NCBI RefSeq assembly: GCF_001655055.1
Contig: NZ_LXEW01000015.1
Coordinates: 1 to 64,000, forward strand
Length of the DNA: 64,000 nt
Direction: 5' to 3'
Source of the DNA: Providencia heimbachae ATCC 35613
GTDB taxonomy: Bacteria > Pseudomonadota > Gammaproteobacteria > Enterobacterales > Enterobacteriaceae
Position numbers and translations under genes: made by a program. The stretch's first letter is position 1; every line of letters starts with the position of its first letter. Below the pieces are notes generated by a model, which was not told the DNA's origin, did no database searches, and saw only the letters and a program-made list of their open reading frames with translations. This document shows positions 38,129 through 46,366 of the stretch, one piece after another.

Positions 38129-38236
38129 TTATTTGTAGTCTAGCGCTAACGCTATAGCAACAATAGTCATAACTAAAGCGCCAATGCAGATAAGTACGAT
38201 AATGCACCCTATTGTCTTTTCAGTTTTGTTTTCCAT
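38129..38236 (-). CDS. 35-residue single-helix membrane protein
   Basis: The short frame has ATG 38236 with GGAG seven bases upstream. Residues 1-8 are polar (MENKTEKT), then a continuous hydrophobic helix of about 22 residues (IGCIIVLICIGALVMTIVAI), and a short charged tail ending LDYK. This is the make-up of small regulatory or toxin-like membrane peptides. I know no homologue. It lies downstream of a terminator and so needs its own promoter. Confidence 0.55.
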   Translation of the reverse strand: MENKTEKTIGCIIVLICIGALVMTIVAIALALDYK

Positions 38237-38300
38237 CTCACTACTCCACTATTCAATTTAGGTTATGTTACTTTATTGGGAGTGCAAATTGAAGCAAACA

Positions 38301-38321
38301 GAAAACCTGCCGAAGCAGGTT
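38301..38321 (-). terminator. Terminator of the 312-residue lipoprotein gene
   Basis: AACCTGC and GCAGGTT pair perfectly over a four-base loop; on the minus strand TTTT-C-T-G-TTT follows. Confidence 0.65.
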
Positions 38322-38339
38322 GATATTATTTTAAAGTTA

Positions 38340-39278
38340 CTATTCCGTAGTAAAGAAGTAGGTTTTTCCCTCTTTTACTACCATGGCTGGAAGGCCATAT
38401 TTGTACATTGGTTTAAAATAAAAAATAAACCATGGTGGGAGGTTTTCACTTAATTTTTGTGCAATTATCATTTTTTTTCTTTGTAGAACCACATCACTAG
38501 CAATTGTTCTCGCAGGCATTTCGACTGGATAAATATCTATGCTTGATGGTAGCACTCGATCATCATTCCTAGGCGTAAATAAATAACTCTTTCCTGTGCT
38601 ATTTAATGGTAAAAATGATGGTGTTGTATACTCTCCTCGCGGAAAGCCTTGCGAGATGTATATGCTTGAGCATTCACGTTTTTCTTGTTTTTTCCGATCA
38701 GGTATAGCACACACTATATTCTTATCATGTTGATCAAAGTATATGTCCGCCAATCTTGTCGTTTGATTATAAGCGCCGCTCATTGCAGCCTGTATGATGC
38801 CAGTGTCTCCACCATAACCATCTTTGTTATTTCTATCTTTATATCTATTATTTGCATTACCGTATGCTTTTCTTATTGCGTTCTCCATTGTAACGACAAC
38901 CAACTCTCTTGCATCTTCTGGATTTGCAGCTAACTCATTAGGCACCCAAACAAAAAGGCCATCTATTTCAAAATCCTGACTAGACCAACCAACGTTATAA
39001 CTTGGCATTACAGACGAAAAATCCACAAGACTTAAGTTATGCTCTTTATCGCTTAAATCTTTCCATTTCCATTCTGGATTTCCAGATATATTCTTAGCTA
39101 TATACTCGGCCTTAACATCTTTGAACGCTTCTTTTTTTGCAGCAGTAGATATGTTCCATGCATCACTATGCTTGTTATCATACTTATACTTACCCATAGT
39201 TAAATCATGGACATTTGATAAAACCGCTGTACATCCAGTAATCAATAATGCAAATAAAACTACCAACCCCTTTTTCAT
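38340..39278 (-). CDS. Uncharacterised lipoprotein, 312 residues
   Basis: The N-terminus MKKGLVVLFALLITGC is a lipoprotein signal with lipobox ITGC (Cys16). The rest is hydrophilic with no domain I recognise; FVWVPNELAANPEDAREL near 109-126 and a basic C-terminal part are visible. Codon use is AT-rich like the other cassette genes nearby. It has its own terminator and faces the same way as a second lipoprotein gene upstream. It may be a prophage cargo gene. Confidence 0.65.
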   Translation of the reverse strand: MKKGLVVLFALLITGCTAVLSNVHDLTMGKYKYDNKHSDAWNISTAAKKEAFKDVKAEYIAKNISGNPEWKWKDLSDKEHNLSLVDFSSVMPSYNVGWSSQDFEIDGLFVWVPNELAANPEDARELVVVTMENAIRKAYGNANNRYKDRNNKDGYGGDTGIIQAAMSGAYNQTTRLADIYFDQHDKNIVCAIPDRKKQEKRECSSIYISQGFPRGEYTTPSFLPLNSTGKSYLFTPRNDDRVLPSSIDIYPVEMPARTIASDVVLQRKKMIIAQKLSENLPPWFIFYFKPMYKYGLPAMVVKEGKTYFFTTE

Positions 39279-39336
39279 ACATCACCATATTTTAGTTAAG
39301 TACGTGAATACTAGGATAGATGAAGAATTCAGGCAA

Positions 39337-39359
39337 TAAAAAACCCACCGGAGCAGGTT
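39337..39359 (-). terminator. Terminator of the 253-residue lipoprotein gene
   Basis: On the minus strand AACC-tgctccggtg-GGTT with six T following, just after the stop codon. The stem is short but the T tract is strong. Confidence 0.5.
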
Positions 39360-39361
39360 AT

Positions 39362-40123
39362 TCATTGGGGCTTATGTTTGCTAAATGCGTACATAACAAA
39401 AATAGCAGCAGGTGGCATGACAATCACATCAGCCACAATAGTAAATGGTGTAGCTATTATCTTTGCGGCCAAATTCCCAGTACTAAAAGATTTCTTATCT
39501 TCAGCAGAATATAGCTCAACTGTATATAACTCATTAAGCTTATCGCCTGATATTGCAGGCAAATTCATATCATTTCTGTCAATAACATACCCTTTAATTG
39601 GTACTGTTTTTATCCAAGATGATTTACTATTTCCTTCAGACTTTTTCTTAAAGCCTGCTTGTTCTAATATTTTTATCTGTTCTTTTGTAAGTTTATAATT
39701 AGAGTCCGTGTAAACAAAATAATCCTGCATAAATTCAATCGGTGACTGACTGTTGCTATTTGGAAGTATTTTTATTCGAATTATTCCCTCTTGATTATCA
39801 AATGCAGCTAACGGTATTTTTTTAACTATTTCATTTAACTCCATTAATTCAGTAGACCCGCTAGTCAATAAATAAGCATATTTTTCTCCCGCGAAACCAA
39901 ATCCAGAATTTGGAATATTTGCATCATCTGTATCTTTTTTTGTTGTTTTACCTTGAATTTTAATGTTTTTATATTCAAAAGTAGTAACTATCTTATCTGT
40001 TAGCTTAACAACATTTTGTGATTTTGTTTCAACCGTAGGATTATCTTCCCAAACACTTTTTGTTATACATCCAGTAGAGCTTAAAATTGACACGCTCAAA
40101 AAACACGCAAGTAATTTATTCAT
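39362..40123 (-). CDS. Uncharacterised lipoprotein, 253 residues
   Basis: MNKLLACFLSVSILSSTGC is a lipoprotein signal with lipobox STGC. The mature part is mainly polar; close to the C-terminus is a hydrophobic stretch (IIATPFTIVADVIVMPPAAIFVMYAF) that could be a membrane segment. No family recognised. It is the second of two neighbouring lipoprotein genes, but each has its own terminator, so they are probably not an operon. Confidence 0.65.
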   Translation of the reverse strand: MNKLLACFLSVSILSSTGCITKSVWEDNPTVETKSQNVVKLTDKIVTTFEYKNIKIQGKTTKKDTDDANIPNSGFGFAGEKYAYLLTSGSTELMELNEIVKKIPLAAFDNQEGIIRIKILPNSNSQSPIEFMQDYFVYTDSNYKLTKEQIKILEQAGFKKKSEGNSKSSWIKTVPIKGYVIDRNDMNLPAISGDKLNELYTVELYSAEDKKSFSTGNLAAKIIATPFTIVADVIVMPPAAIFVMYAFSKHKPQ

Positions 40124-40188
40124 TCCATTGCCTTAATAAGTTTAGCTTAAGTTCATAGAATGTTATTGCAACACTTCATTTATGGCAA

Positions 40189-40211
40189 TAAAAAAACCAC
40201 CGGAGTGGGTT
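40189..40211 (-). terminator. Terminator after the protease remnant
   Basis: On the minus strand AACCCAC pairs with GTGGTT over CTCC/CGGA bases and seven T follow. Confidence 0.6.
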
Positions 40212-40797
40212 CACTTTATATTTCCATGGCAATTTTTATATTTTTTACCACTACCACAATCATACGGGTCGTTCCTTCTTATACGGGTAGGCTCATTTTT
40301 ATCAATTTCGGTTGTTTCACTTACGATTTTAAAGTGATTTTTACTTATATCATCAACTATGTCTTTAAAGCCCATAATTTCAGATGCATGTATAACAAAA
40401 CCTAAATTTAACATTGTACTGGTAGTGAATTTAGCATTTTTCTGCGAAGGTATTTCCGAATTAATAATTTTTCCCTCTATAGTCGCGACAGGCCCGCCCC
40501 ATAATACCCCCAGCAACGAAACTCTACTCCCTACTCTTATCTCACCATCATTATCTACATAGCTTCCTATATTTGCTAAAAATACAGGCGAACCACTAGA
40601 GCCAGGAAAGCAAGCAGCATCAATCAAAAATTCAGATCTTCCGTTATATTTTTTTTAGGGTGAGTTGCTGTGATCCCCTTTCTAATGATTGGAAGGTTAT
40701 TTACTTCATCCCATAGTGAATTTAGGTATCCTCGCCTTCCGGCTTTAAAAGGTCATCCGACCGTTCGTTATGTGGTATCCACCCAATAACAGGTATA
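40211..40797 (-). pseudogene. Trypsin-like serine peptidase with SEC-C tail, broken
   Basis: The longest open part (40211-40627) has the active-site serine motif FPGSSGSPVF at its start and a C-terminal SEC-C metal-binding motif (RRNDPYDCGSGKKYKNCHG). Reading upstream, the same protein continues in other frames: LNSLWDEVNNLPIIRKGITA and THPKK, then an A8 tract (40649-40656 plus strand T run) breaks the frame; further up NERSDDLLKPEGEDT ends at another break near 40725. The N-terminal catalytic half is missing. At least two frameshifts make it a pseudogene. Confidence 0.7.
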
Positions 40798-40822
40798 AAA
40801 AAAGACCCCATTAGGAGTCTCT
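40797..40822 (-). terminator. Terminator after the phage head gene remnant
   Basis: AGACTCC pairs with GGGGTCT (one G-U) over TAAT on the minus strand, with seven T after it. Confidence 0.75.
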
Positions 40823-40837
40823 TATTTGTGCGTTTTT

Positions 40838-41500
40838 TTACAGCCCTGCTCGGCGAAACACCTCACTATTAATTTGTTTAAGTTGCTCTAGCGTCATGTA
40901 TTCACCTTTATCCGTATCCGTCACGCATGAGCGAGGCACGAGTTTTACCAGTATTTCATCTTGCCTCTCTGGCTTTTGGCTTCTCAACCAATCAGAGTAA
41001 TTAACCTCAGAGGGGATTTGCCCATCCATACTGGCTCTTGAGCTATTAGGGATATCACGAATATCAAACCCTAATTCTTTCTCCGATTTCAAAACAAGTA
41101 CCTCTGTCGAACGACAACAAAAATGCAGCTTGCCGGGGTCTTGTAAATACGGGATTTTATGTCCAATGGGCTTGTTATCCATTGTGTACATAAGCTGGTC
41201 GCGGATCATACACTCTGGCGTTGTTCGTTTATCCAATGTTGATATCCATCGTTTGCCTTTAACAATGTCACTATTCGCACTAGCAAAGTGGTCACGACTT
41301 ACTGATGCCATATGTCCTAATGCAGTCTTAGTAATACTGATTGCATTCAAACGACTGACTTGTAAGGCGCTATCTTGATAACCTCTATTAGCATGACCTC
41401 GCACTTTTCTAGCTATCTGCTCTGTTGTATCTCCAAGTAAAAATCCCTGACGGACAACATTCGATATCCTTGCCATGCGGTCAGCTTCAAGATTCTTCAT
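40838..41500 (-). pseudogene. Phage head morphogenesis (Mu gpF / SPP1 gp7-like) protein, C-terminal fragment
   Basis: The 220-residue frame has the family's cysteine-containing core: RWISTLDKRTTPECMIRDQ near 83-101 and KLHFCCRST near 124-132. Complete minor head proteins of this type are longer at the N-terminus, and the preceding portal fragment ends abruptly just before it. So I treat it as a truncated remnant, though the frame itself is open. Confidence 0.65.
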
Positions 41501-41508
41501 CTAGCCTT

Positions 41509-41910
41509 TCAATAAGCAACAAGCAATGGAACCCGAGCAACATGCAAGATGTTGTCTTGTTCGCTTTGGCTTTGCCAGTGCTTAATGTTCAAATTCGCGA
41601 GATTTAATAATGGAGGCGAGCCTCGCATGAATCCTGTTCGTTTCGTGTAAAGAGTAACTAGTGGAATATCATCACGAGAAGTTTGCCATTCTTCATGTAG
41701 AACCCATGCTTCGTACCCATTCGCACCTTTGTTTCTTCGATAAATAACAACTTTTCTTGGCATGATATGCCGAATTTGCTCTACCTTTGTTTGTCCAAAA
41801 TCATTTCCATCAACAGTGATAACTTCTTTTACACGTAATTCGGTGAGAAACGTCTTTCCGCCTTTAGTTTCTGACTTCCAACCAATGACTTGCCGAGGGT
41901 TTAGCGTCAT
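41509..41910 (-). pseudogene. Phage portal-like protein (DUF4055-type), internal fragment
   Basis: The 133-residue frame begins TLNPRQVIGWKSE and contains VKEVITVDGNDFGQTKVEQI and LVTLYTKRTGFMRGSPPL, followed by NLNIKHWQSQSEQDNILHVA, matching the middle of DUF4055 portal proteins as I remember them. Both ends are missing: upstream the sequence switches to terminase, downstream to the head protein. Two internal deletions explain this. Confidence 0.6.
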
Positions 41911-42167
41911 TTAAAGTATGTGCTATCAATGCATACTTAGCAGATTCAAACAGAGCGGCATCTAGCTGCACAATACAAACAAGTGTAGTAAAGCCAAGTT
42001 GACGAGCCTTTAAAATTATATTGCGTGTATTCATACTGCTCAGGTGTCATTCTAAACTTTACTTTTTTACCTCTTTTGTTAGTAATGAAATAAAGATTAT
42101 TTAGACGCCAAAATCTATCTTTAAGGTTCTTTTTTAACACCTCAAATTGCTGATTTTTTGCAGCCAT
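41911..42167 (-). pseudogene. Phage terminase large subunit, N-terminal fragment with frameshift
   Basis: The first frame reads LKKNLKDRFWRLNNLYFI and FRMTPEQYEY. Near 42010-42025 the frame changes and continues NIILKARQLGFTTLVCIVQL, which holds the Walker A-like motif of terminases, then DAALFESAKYALIAHTLNDA, where it joins the portal fragment. So the gene has a frameshift and has lost most of its length. Confidence 0.7.
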
Positions 42168-42168
42168 A

Positions 42169-42695
42169 TCATGACTCCGAGGATATCTCTTTCAGCAACT
42201 CAGACATTTGCTTAATGGCTGCTTTCGGATCATGGAGTTTTAACTTGATGCCGTCTTTACTTGCTGTGAGTTCAGATATTGCTGCTAATGATTTAGGGTC
42301 TTGCAAGGTGGAGTCTTTAAATTTCCACACAGCTTGAATAACAGGATTGCCATCATCATCAACGCCCATTTTATGCTCACTGAACTCTACCATTTCTGTG
42401 AGCTACGTCCGATTGAAGATAGCCGCTCTAAGGCTTCCTCACGCGTCATGATGTCACTAGAAATGGCGGTCTCATTCACTGAATCCAAGAACGATTTCAC
42501 GTTAGGATTTGTTAGGATTTCACTTGCGCATGAGCGTGCTGTTTCTTCTGTCTTAGCCTTATAGCCAGCCTGTTTATAGGCATCTGTTTGATTCAGTCCT
42601 TTCAAGATGCCTAATACGAATTTCTGCTGTAATTTCGTCAGGGCATCAAAAAGAACCTTTTGCTCATCTGTGAGCGTCGGTTTTTTCTGAGCCAT
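42169..42695 (-). pseudogene. Phage terminase small subunit, frameshifted
   Basis: The first half (42387-42695) starts MAQKKPTLTDEQKVLFDAL and has the typical helix-turn-helix part NQTDAYKQAGYKAKTEETARS. It ends at GRSSQKW, but the second half continues in another frame as MVEFSEHKMGVDDDGNPVIQ and on (42169-42393). A small deletion near 42395-42405 separates them. Gene order small terminase, large terminase, portal, head is the normal phage order. Confidence 0.75.
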
Positions 42696-42831
42696 AGTGT
42701 TTCCTTTAATGTATGCTTTATAAAAATGAGCCTATTTAGATAAGCTCCGCCATAACTATTTCGTTTCAAGGATGACTGATGGGTATAACTGCTGAATTCA
42801 TTGAGGTGAGAGTCGTATTGACCTCCCTTTT

Positions 42832-43347
42832 TTGCCTGTTATTGACATAAATTATTTGTCCCATAGGGCATATTTAAGTTGCAAAGTAATCATATATTTC
42901 GATGAGGAGCCTAAGCGTATCCTAAATATATATTCAGCACGTGATAAAGATGGATATGTTCTTGAGCAATGCTTTAAGGAAATTAAAATTAATCAGGAAA
43001 TAGTCGCGATTCTTCATGGTGTCCATGTGCACCTCTATAATCTAGAAACAGGCTCTACATATAGTGTTGCTTTTAATGATTACGTTGGGCACATCTACTC
43101 AACACCTAATATCCATTCCAACAAGCTCACTTCAGACTTTATCGTAACCACTTTTCAATATGCTTTTCTCGTGAATATTAATAGTGGGATTAAGTGGCGA
43201 TCACCGCAATGTGCAATTGATGGCGTTATTATTCACGAGATAGATAATGACATCATCTATGGTTCTGGCGAATGGGACCCTCCTGGTGGATGGGAGCCTT
43301 TTCAGCTAGATATTTATACGGGTAAGTTTTTACACCATCTAAATTAA
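42832..43347 (+). CDS. Uncharacterised protein, 171 residues, no ATG start
   Basis: A soluble beta-rich protein with GSGEWDPPGGWEPFQLD near the C-terminus, a motif I have seen in small proteins of unknown function. The frame has no ATG: only TTG 42832 or an upstream ATT could start it, and neither has a strong ribosome binding site. The frame is closed by a stop at 42802. It is either started at TTG or lacks its first codons. A weak terminator hairpin (AAAGCCGG/CTGGCTTT) follows at about 43347-43373. Confidence 0.5.
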   Translation: MPVIDINYLSHRAYLSCKVIIYFDEEPKRILNIYSARDKDGYVLEQCFKEIKINQEIVAILHGVHVHLYNLETGSTYSVAFNDYVGHIYSTPNIHSNKLTSDFIVTTFQYAFLVNINSGIKWRSPQCAIDGVIIHEIDNDIIYGSGEWDPPGGWEPFQLDIYTGKFLHHLN

Positions 43348-43399
43348 AAAGCCGGCTCACTCGAACTGGCTTTGTGATTAGCTATTTTTTGTAATATAA

Positions 43400-43419
43400 A
43401 AACCCGCACTAGGCGGATT
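43400..43419 (-). terminator. Terminator after the DUF551-like remnant
   Basis: On the minus strand CCGCCTAGTGCGG forms a short hairpin followed by GTTTTTATA. Confidence 0.55.
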
Positions 43420-43636
43420 GGTGTGTATAGATAATTAATTTCCCATGTGGTCTGCTTGGCATAGGCATCCAATGTGTCACTTTGTCGCCGTGAAAATGAG
43501 TGTTTCCATCAAAAGAAACATCACAAAAATCATATTCATACCTAGCAACATCCACACCACTTTCTGTACAAATAATAAACATGGTTTGTTGAGTAGCTGG
43601 CTTTGGTAATTCATCTTTAACTGAAACTCAATGCAT
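43409..43636 (-). pseudogene. DUF551-like phage protein with a nonsense codon at position 3
   Basis: From ATG 43636, preceded by a good AAAGAGG site, the minus strand reads MH, TGA, then VSVKDELPKPATQQTMFIIC and, near the end, VTHWMPMPSRP. DUF551 proteins begin W(I/V)SV and end HWMPLP, so the TGA stands where Trp is expected (TGG to TGA). The rest of the 76-codon frame is intact to TAG 43409. Confidence 0.6.
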
Positions 43637-43703
43637 GATATAGCCTCTTTCTTTGAATTAGACTACGTATTATCACATAAAAAAACCGCAAAGTGACATG
43701 CCA

Positions 43704-44129
43704 TTACTGATTACTTAGCCTTTTCTTTAATGCTTTAGCGTTTTCCAAAGATGTCTTAGCACTGCTTAATTCACTCATCGCATTTTTAATCATTCTACTT
43801 TCTTTGTTCGGGTTATTTCCCCTACAGTCCCAATTGGGGTCAGTAACCTTTTCAACTCGTTGTTGTGCAAGCTGTAGCCGCCTCTCCGCTGCTTCAATAT
43901 CGCTTGCAGAAAGCAACCATTTATCATAATAATTCTTGGCTTCTTCCGTTTTTTTTAAAAATTCAACAACATCATTTTTTCTAACCGTCATGGAAGACAA
44001 ATAATATAGACACCACTCTTTAGCGTCTTTAGGCTTGAAATACCAATCTCGAACCCACATCCCATCAAAATTAGTTAGGTCATGAGTAAAAACAAAGCCA
44101 TTCAAGCTGTGCTCTTTCTGTAAAGCCAT
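43704..44129 (-). CDS. Uncharacterised coiled-coil protein, 141 residues
   Basis: Residues 1-45 are aromatic-rich (FDGMWVRDWYFKPKDAKEW), the rest is a long helix with heptads (DIEAAERRLQLAQQRVEKV and SELSSAKTSLENAKALKKRL). No signal peptide or membrane helix. No family recognised. It lies among prophage remnants and is probably a cargo gene. A short hairpin-like AAAAAACCGC sequence follows the stop. Confidence 0.55.
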   Translation of the reverse strand: MALQKEHSLNGFVFTHDLTNFDGMWVRDWYFKPKDAKEWCLYYLSSMTVRKNDVVEFLKKTEEAKNYYDKWLLSASDIEAAERRLQLAQQRVEKVTDPNWDCRGNNPNKESRMIKNAMSELSSAKTSLENAKALKKRLSNQ

Positions 44130-44221
44130 ATAGCCCCCATTATCTATAAAAAATAATTATAAATCATTTCATAGACTCTGGTGTATGGTTCTATATTCAA
44201 TAAGATTGCTTGCATGAAAAA

Positions 44222-44707
44222 TTATGACAAAGGATTGTTTATCCTTATATCAGTTAATTCCTTTTCGGTTAAACCAAAGCTAATTATCGATTCTGCTTTC
44301 AAAGTGTCAGAATCTCCTAAAAGATGCTTTCTTATATCTATCAATATCTGCTCAATATTTTTCGCCCCTTTTTCATGAGCAAGAATCTCAGATAAATCAC
44401 TGGCAATTTGCTCAGGCAGCCAAATAAATGCCTGATATGTCAATGTTCGTAGTTTTCTCCTATCACTAGGACGACTCACCCACTCAGCCAATAATTCAGC
44501 AATCAAGGCAGACTTCAGCCTTACCTCCCTTGAATTTTTCTCTTCCTCTAAATTCAGTAGGTTTTGCGTTTTTATTTCTTCCAACGCTTTATTATATTGA
44601 TGCTTTACAGAGTTATTGATTTTCGCTGATATCCATATACGTAAAATAAACGGCATAGCAGTAATTAATAGAAGGGTAATAATTTGCAATATAATTGTTG
44701 AATTCAT
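44222..44707 (-). CDS. Membrane-anchored protein of unknown function, 161 residues
   Basis: One N-terminal membrane helix (IILQIITLLLITAMPFILRIWI, about 5-26), then a charged helical stretch (about 35-75) and a cytoplasmic domain with LTYQAFIWLPEQIASDLSEIL. It resembles small phage-borne or plasmid-borne membrane proteins but I cannot name a family. Weak ribosome binding region (TTAGATGA). Confidence 0.6.
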   Translation of the reverse strand: MNSTIILQIITLLLITAMPFILRIWISAKINNSVKHQYNKALEEIKTQNLLNLEEEKNSREVRLKSALIAELLAEWVSRPSDRRKLRTLTYQAFIWLPEQIASDLSEILAHEKGAKNIEQILIDIRKHLLGDSDTLKAESIISFGLTEKELTDIRINNPLS

Positions 44708-44846
44708 CTAATTCTCCATTAGATAATAGTTTTTTGCCTAAAAAAAGCTAACAGATTCTATCTAACTTTAAATAATTTGTAATGCGTTAATAATCTTCAA
44801 AAGACCTCCACAGAAAAGCTTTCGCATAAAAAGGCCGCTAAGCTAC

Positions 44847-45017
44847 CTATTCAATATTTGGTAAGTACATTTGAGCCTCTTTTAAAATCCGCTCCCTTGC
44901 AGTAAGCAATAATTGTTTTCTACCACCTGCCCCCCAATTGGCCATTGCCCTTGCGCAACTACTTACGTTTTTAGTTTCAGTGTTGATGATATGGTCTAGT
45001 TTGTTCAGCTTATCCAC
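44847..45017 (-). CDS. Small phage-associated protein, 56 residues
   Basis: GTG 45017 follows GCAGGGGG at good spacing. The product reads MDKLNKLDHIINTETKNVSS, then CARAMANWGAGGRKQLLLTA and a basic helix ending MYLPNIE. The central ANWGAGG is reminiscent of short phage antiterminator or recombination helpers, but this is weak. Just upstream on the same strand is the C-terminal tail of another gene (VGKMVTYTPPQNSNQPHL, stop 45069). Confidence 0.45.
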   Translation of the reverse strand: MDKLNKLDHIINTETKNVSSCARAMANWGAGGRKQLLLTARERILKEAQMYLPNIE

Positions 45018-45191
45018 CCCCTGCGGAGTGTTCCGTGATTAAAGTTAATAGATAGCCGCGCACAATCTCTATGCGTCAATTAAGTGTGGTTGATTAGAAT
45101 TCTGTGGCGGCGTATACGTGACCATCTTCCCGACGTTGGCAAAATGGTAGAAGCAAAAAAGACCACACTAGGCGACCTCTTGAAATAGAAT

Positions 45192-45512
45192 TTATAAAAC
45201 GAACATCAGAATAAGAAGAGCTACCAGCATAAATCCTTGGATTTTAGCTATTATATTATGTGCATAATAAGGTGAGCTCTTACGAGCCGCCTTTTCACGG
45301 CTCTCAAACGAGAAAGCCACACATGATAATGAGTAGATTCCATAACAAATAGTAATACCGACCTGTACGAGGATAACTGAAAAATATTTACCCACTAGCC
45401 AGTGGTCTTTTCCATTATTAAAAAAAATGTTACTTACTGATAAATATACGAAGACCATTGCACCAATAAAAAATAAAAGCCACATCACTGTATCTTTATA
45501 ATTTTTTTGCAT
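45192..45512 (-). CDS. Small membrane protein, 106 residues
   Basis: Three hydrophobic helices at about 9-27, 43-66 and 88-106 with a charged loop (ESREKAARKSSPYY) between the second and third. It could be a superinfection-exclusion or immunity type protein, but nothing in the sequence proves this. The start is ATG 45512; no strong ribosome binding site is seen. Confidence 0.55.
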   Translation of the reverse strand: MQKNYKDTVMWLLFFIGAMVFVYLSVSNIFFNNGKDHWLVGKYFSVILVQVGITICYGIYSLSCVAFSFESREKAARKSSPYYAHNIIAKIQGFMLVALLILMFVL

Positions 45513-45659
45513 TCTACGTCGACCTAAAACGTTACATTTAAATTTACTTTAACTTAAGTGTTTCAAATTTAGCATGTGAACTATCCGGAAATTCCGGAGA
45601 GTTGGAATTTAAGGTAATGCGTGATAAAACATATGCACTTAACTTAAATGGAATTTACT

Positions 45660-45827
45660 ATGAATGTCTCTTTTTTGAGCTTCAACTTTTTCATAATATC
45701 TCTTTTCTTTTTCATTATTCCCTTTATTTATATTATATCGAACGAAAATAAAGATGACCCCTTCACGACACTTAGCTCAACATCAATTATTTTTTACGTT
45801 ATTGTGTGCTTGCTATTATTTGAATAA
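45660..45827 (+). CDS. Small two-helix membrane protein, 55 residues
   Basis: A short plus-strand frame starting at ATG 45660 with GGA eight bases upstream. Two hydrophobic segments (about 5-26 and 42-54) flank a polar loop SNENKDDPFTTLSS. Extremely Phe/Ile-rich. No homologue known to me. It is divergent from the 106-residue membrane protein gene and may belong with it. Confidence 0.4.
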   Translation: MNVSFLSFNFFIISLFFFIIPFIYIISNENKDDPFTTLSSTSIIFYVIVCLLLFE

Positions 45828-45987
45828 CTATAAAACGTAACAAAGCCCCTCCAAAGTGAGGCTCTGCTTTGAACTTGTTAACCGCTCTATGTTTTAATGC
45901 AGTGAGTTTATCACAAACTATACATGTAAATTTCGCGATATCCAGTCTTTCCTCGTCGAAAAAACACTATGTGGTATCGATTGTTTG

Positions 45988-46366
45988 CTATTGTTCCAGC
46001 TCCTCTCTTTTTATTGCGTAATATAGCTCTTCTTCCAAAATTTCAAGCGCCCATTCAATGTGTCTCGTACATTGTTGAATGCTAACATCTTGTCAGAATC
46101 TTAATTCTCACGCCATCTTTTGCGTGTATTTGCAGTCACAATAACGTTTAATTGCTACATGACGGATTGGGTTACTTAGTTTGAATGTCTTGTTAATAAC
46201 CATCTCAATAAAAGCGGCATCATCTGATTCTTTGGCGAGAGCGATGAGGTCGCTTACTTTTGCGTTTAATGTTTGATGGGATATCTTAAATAACTCTTCA
46301 CCGCGGTAGCTCTTCTTAAAGTAATCGTTAATTACTTTGATAATTCGAGTTCTGTAGTGGCTTATT
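45988..46366 (-). pseudogene. Phage antiterminator-like gene with two in-frame TGA codons
   Basis: One minus-strand frame reads NDYFKKSYRGEELFKISHQT, LNAKVSDLIALAKESDDAAF, IEMVINKTFKLSNPIRHVAI and KRYCDCKYTQKMA, then TGA (46110-46108), ELRF, TGA (46095-46093), then QDVSIQQCTRHIEWALEILE and an end at TAG 45988. I recall this pattern from late-region phage proteins of antiterminator type; the name is tentative. The 5' end is cut at the integrase remnant. Confidence 0.5.
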
